Origin: a bacterium
GTDB lineage: Bacteria > JAUVQV01 > DATDCY01
Assembly: GCA_036524115.1 (NCBI GenBank)
Contig: DATDCY010000256.1
Coordinates: 1 to 9,406 of the forward strand
Direction: 5' to 3'
Length of the DNA stretch: 9,406 nucleotides
Part shown: piece by piece, positions 7,968 through 9,406 of the stretch
Layout of the letters: every line of letters starts with the position of its first letter
Position numbering within the stretch: position 1 is the first letter of the stretch
Made by a program: the position numbers and the translations under genes
Notes under the pieces: model-generated
Database searches by the model: none
Seen by the model: the letters and a program-made list of their open reading frames with translations, nothing else
Told to the model about the DNA's origin: nothing

Positions 7968-8795
7968 GTGAAGGTCGCCTGCGAACTTCTCGGGAACGCG
8001 TTCGAGCTGCCGGCGGCGCCGCGGCGCATCGTCTGCCTCGTCTCCGCGGCGACGGAGACGATCGCCGCGCTCGGCGCCGCGGACCGGCTCGTCGGCGTCT
8101 CGCCCTACTGCGCGCGCTACATTGCCGATCTGGCGGCGCCGGTGGTCGGCGACTATGTCCGGGCCGACCTCGAGGAACTGCGCGCGCTCGGCCCCGACCT
8201 GCTGCTGTTCACCTCCGGCGTGCAGTTGCCGCTGGCCCGCCGCTGCGCCGCGGCCGGTCTGCCGGCGTACGCCTTCCCGGTGCCGGCGAGCCGCCACGGC
8301 GTCCTCGAGAACGTCGTGACCGTCGGCTCGCTGCTGGGCCGCGTCGACGCCGCGCGGGCGCTGGCGGACGACATGGGCGAGGAGTTCGAGACGCTGCGCG
8401 TCAGCGCCCCGCCCCGCCGCCCGCGCGTGTACGTCGAGCTCTGGTTCGGCCGCCACCCGCGCACGACGGGGGGGCGCACGCACGTCCACGACCTGGTCGA
8501 GCTGGCCGGCGGCGAGAACGTGTTCGGCGCCTCGTCCCAGGCCTGGCTGCCGCTCGACCTGGCCTCGGCGGCGGCCTCGCGCCCCGACGTGACGCTCTTC
8601 TTCAGCGAGCCGGAGTTCCCAGTGGACCCGGCGCGCCTGCTCGCGGAGCGCGGCTGGGACCAGCGTCCCGGCTTCCGCCCCGTCGTCTCGACGGTGGCGC
8701 GCGGCCGCAACCTGATCCACGACGGACCGTCGTACACGGAAACGGCGCAGTGGCTTGCCGGGGAGCTCGGCGGCAGGGCCGACGCCGGGCCCTGA
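7968..8795 (+). CDS. BtuF-like corrinoid-binding protein without a signal peptide
   Basis: The 275-residue protein matches class III solute-binding proteins of the BtuF/FhuD type. An N-terminal LPAAPRRIVCLVSAATETIAALGAADRLVGVSPYC segment, shown here as LPAAPRRIVCL (14-24) and SAATETIAALG (26-36), is the usual first strand-helix unit. The GDYVRADLEELRALGPDLLL region (61-80) and a C-terminal lobe with VYVELWFG (154-161) and GGENVFG (181-187) follow. The GTG start at 7968 places the mature fold at the very N-terminus. Upstream extension is impossible because the btuB TAG lies in the same frame 15 bases earlier, so there is no room for a leader. No clear Shine-Dalgarno is seen and coupling to btuB is likely. 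It may act in the cytoplasm as a corrinoid carrier, or be exported by an unrecognised route. No BtuC or BtuD gene is in the window. Confidence 0.85.
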   Translation: MKVACELLGNAFELPAAPRRIVCLVSAATETIAALGAADRLVGVSPYCARYIADLAAPVVGDYVRADLEELRALGPDLLLFTSGVQLPLARRCAAAGLPAYAFPVPASRHGVLENVVTVGSLLGRVDAARALADDMGEEFETLRVSAPPRRPRVYVELWFGRHPRTTGGRTHVHDLVELAGGENVFGASSQAWLPLDLASAAASRPDVTLFFSEPEFPVDPARLLAERGWDQRPGFRPVVSTVARGRNLIHDGPSYTETAQWLAGELGGRADAGP

Positions 8796-8809
8796 GGCGT
8801 GCCATGCGG

Positions 8810-8839
8810 TTGACAAGAGGCGGCGGCGCTGCCGATATT
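8810..8839 (+). promoter_or_regulatory. Promoter of the second riboswitch unit
   Basis: A perfect -35 TTGACA (8810-8815) is followed after 18 bases by GATATT (8834-8839, 4 of 6 to TATAAT). An overlapping TATTAA (8836-8841) is an alternative with a less favourable 20-base spacer. The start site would be near 8846, directly before aptamer P1 at 8852. This is the best sigma-70-type promoter in the window and shows that the second leader can be transcribed independently of btuB. Confidence 0.65.
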
Positions 8840-8851
8840 AATGGCGGTGCA

Positions 8852-9021
8852 GGTGTGGGGGAGGGCGGCGGGCACCGCGCCGCCCGGGAAGCCGGTGGGA
8901 ATCCGGCGCGGCCCCGCCACTGTAACGGGAACGAAACCCCGTCAGATGCCACTGGCCGCGGGCTCGCGGCCGGGAAGGCCGGGGGAGTAGGCGGCCCGAA
9001 GCCAGGAGACGACCCCGCACC
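8852..9021 (+). promoter_or_regulatory. Second cobalamin riboswitch, upstream of the adenosyltransferase
   Basis: Textbook B12-element sequences occur in order: GGGAAGCCGGTGGGAATCCGG, split here as GGGAAGCCGGTG and GGAATCCGG; then CCCCGCCACTGTAACGGG, GATGCCACTGG, GGGAAGGCCGG with GAGTAGGCGG, and the B12 box GAAGCCAGGAGAC (8998-9010). P1 is closed by GGTGTGGGG (8852-8860) with CCCCGCACC (9013-9021), nine pairs including one G-U. A P5 arm, GGCCGCG/CGCGGCC (8954-8960/8965-8971), is perfect. It differs in sequence from the first aptamer, so it is not a recent duplicate. The expression platform is the 111-base stretch 9022-9132. Confidence 0.96.
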
Positions 9022-9023
9022 GG

Positions 9024-9055
9024 GACCGAGGGGTTCCCTCGCGGGAGGGACGGTC
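9024..9055 (+). promoter_or_regulatory. Mutually exclusive hairpins in the expression platform of the second riboswitch
   Basis: CGAGGG (9027-9032) can pair with CCCTCG (9036-9041). Alternatively TCCCTC (9035-9040) pairs with GAGGGA (9045-9050), supported by an outer GACCG/CGGTC stem (9024-9028/9051-9055). The two inner stems share bases and cannot coexist. No U-run follows, so this is not an obvious intrinsic terminator. The same CCCTC could also reach GAGGG at 9122-9126 in the ribosome-binding site. Confidence 0.4.
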
Positions 9056-9114
9056 GGCGCGTGTTTCGCCTTCACCGCCCCCGGACTTTCCGCAGGGCTC
9101 CCCCGGTGTGTCGT

Positions 9115-9131
9115 TCGTGCGGAGGGCACGA
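9115..9131 (+). promoter_or_regulatory. Hairpin presenting the Shine-Dalgarno in its loop
   Basis: TCGTGC (9115-9120) and GCACGA (9126-9131) form a perfect 6-bp stem whose 5-base loop is exactly GGAGG (9121-9125). The GTG start follows at 9133. The layout matches the P13-type regulatory hairpin of cobalamin riboswitches, where the loop is captured by the aptamer when ligand is bound. Confidence 0.6.
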
Positions 9132-9132
9132 G

Positions 9133-9406
9133 GTGAGGCGCGCGCAGCTGCATCTGTACTACGGCGGCGGGAAGGGCAAGTCGACCGCTGCGTTCGGCCA
9201 GGCCGTCCGGGCGTGGGGCCGCGGCTGGCGTGTGCTCTTCGTCCAGTTCCTGAAGGACTCGCGCGACCCGTCGAGCGAGGTCGCCGCGGCCGCCGCGCTC
9301 GGCCCCCGCTTCCGCCTGTTGCGCGCGCCGCTGCCGGCGCCGGCGATCGGCGACCCCGGCCCGCGGGGGCGCCGCCTGCTGCGCGCGGCCTGCGCGGAGC
9401 TGCTCG
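9133..9406 (+). CDS. cobO: Corrinoid adenosyltransferase CobO/CobA/BtuR type, N-terminal part (runs off the window)
   Basis: The frame starts at GTG 9133, 7 bases after GGAGG, and stays open to the window end (91 complete codons). The protein begins MRRAQLHLYYGGGKGKSTAA with the phosphate-binding loop GGGKGKST at 11-18. It continues FGQAVRAWGRGWRVLFVQFLKD (shown as AVRAWGRGWRVLFVQF, 24-39), closely following the CobA/BtuR pattern of P-loop, helix, basic turn and VVQF-like strand. The enzyme transfers the adenosyl group of ATP to cob(I)alamin or cobyrinate a,c-diamide (EC 2.5.1.17) in the cytoplasm, for de novo synthesis or salvage. Its cobalamin riboswitch is consistent with this role. Family members are usually about 170-200 residues, so roughly half is missing here. 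The family call is firm; whether it heads a longer cobalamin-synthesis operon cannot be seen. Confidence 0.9.
   Translation, partial: MRRAQLHLYYGGGKGKSTAAFGQAVRAWGRGWRVLFVQFLKDSRDPSSEVAAAAALGPRFRLLRAPLPAPAIGDPGPRGRRLLRAACAELL

Noticed and set aside
7953-7970. Possible stop-codon readthrough fusing btuB to the BtuF-like protein
   Set aside because: The frame is shared and TAG CAA TT resembles a plant-virus readthrough context, but that context is not known to work in bacteria and a fusion would attach a soluble domain after the BtuB terminal phenylalanine that outer-membrane assembly needs.
6015-8816. A 933-codon minus-strand open frame across btuB and the BtuF-like gene
   Set aside because: It crosses a riboswitch, two real genes and an intergenic gap without a domain; its residues are the Arg/Ala/Glu/Val mix of an antisense shadow.
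9081-9095. Short hairpin CGGA/TCCG as a transcription terminator in the second leader
   Set aside because: The stem has only four pairs and no U-run follows; it is not convincing.

Overview
The window is high-GC DNA from a Gram-negative bacterium. A TonB-dependent outer-membrane receptor, an NtrC-type two-component system and a heterodisulfide-reductase-like (Hdr) membrane module together suggest an anaerobic or facultative member of the Desulfobacterota (deltaproteobacterial) type or a related lineage. The taxon is an inference from gene style; no marker gene is present.

Layout, left to right. (1) 2-238 is the C-terminal tail of a TPR protein, of visibly lower GC than the rest. (2) 239-353 is a convergent intergenic gap with two hairpins. 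(3) 354-3682, minus strand, is a two-gene signalling operon: a cytoplasmic PAS-GAF-PAS histidine kinase followed by a sigma-54-dependent response regulator, joined by a 4-base GTGA overlap. (4) 3683-3793 is a short divergent promoter region. (5) 3794-5796, plus strand, is an HdrE/DsrM/NarI-like membrane subunit overlapped by an HdrD/DsrK/GlpC-like iron-sulfur protein that starts at TTG. (6) 5797-6074 holds a probable promoter and a cobalamin riboswitch. (7) 6075-8795 is a BtuB-like B12 receptor followed by a BtuF-like corrinoid-binding protein with no signal peptide. (8) 8796-9132 holds a second promoter and a second cobalamin riboswitch leader. (9) 9133 to the window end is the start of a corrinoid adenosyltransferase (CobO/BtuR).

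Two functional themes sit side by side. The left half is a sensor/regulator pair divergent from a quinone- or thiol-linked electron-transfer module, which it may control. The right half is B12 acquisition and activation: receptor, binding protein and adenosyltransferase, in two transcription units that each carry their own cobalamin riboswitch. The second leader ends in a perfect hairpin whose 5-base loop is exactly the Shine-Dalgarno sequence GGAGG. In the first leader the Shine-Dalgarno can be drawn as a loop complementary to the aptamer's L5 region. Both fit control of translation initiation by cobalamin.

I see no CRISPR array, tRNA, rRNA, insertion sequence or attachment site. The gene families are known. 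The least explained items are the Hdr-like pair (substrate unknown), the leaderless BtuF-like protein, and the architecture of the two riboswitch leaders.
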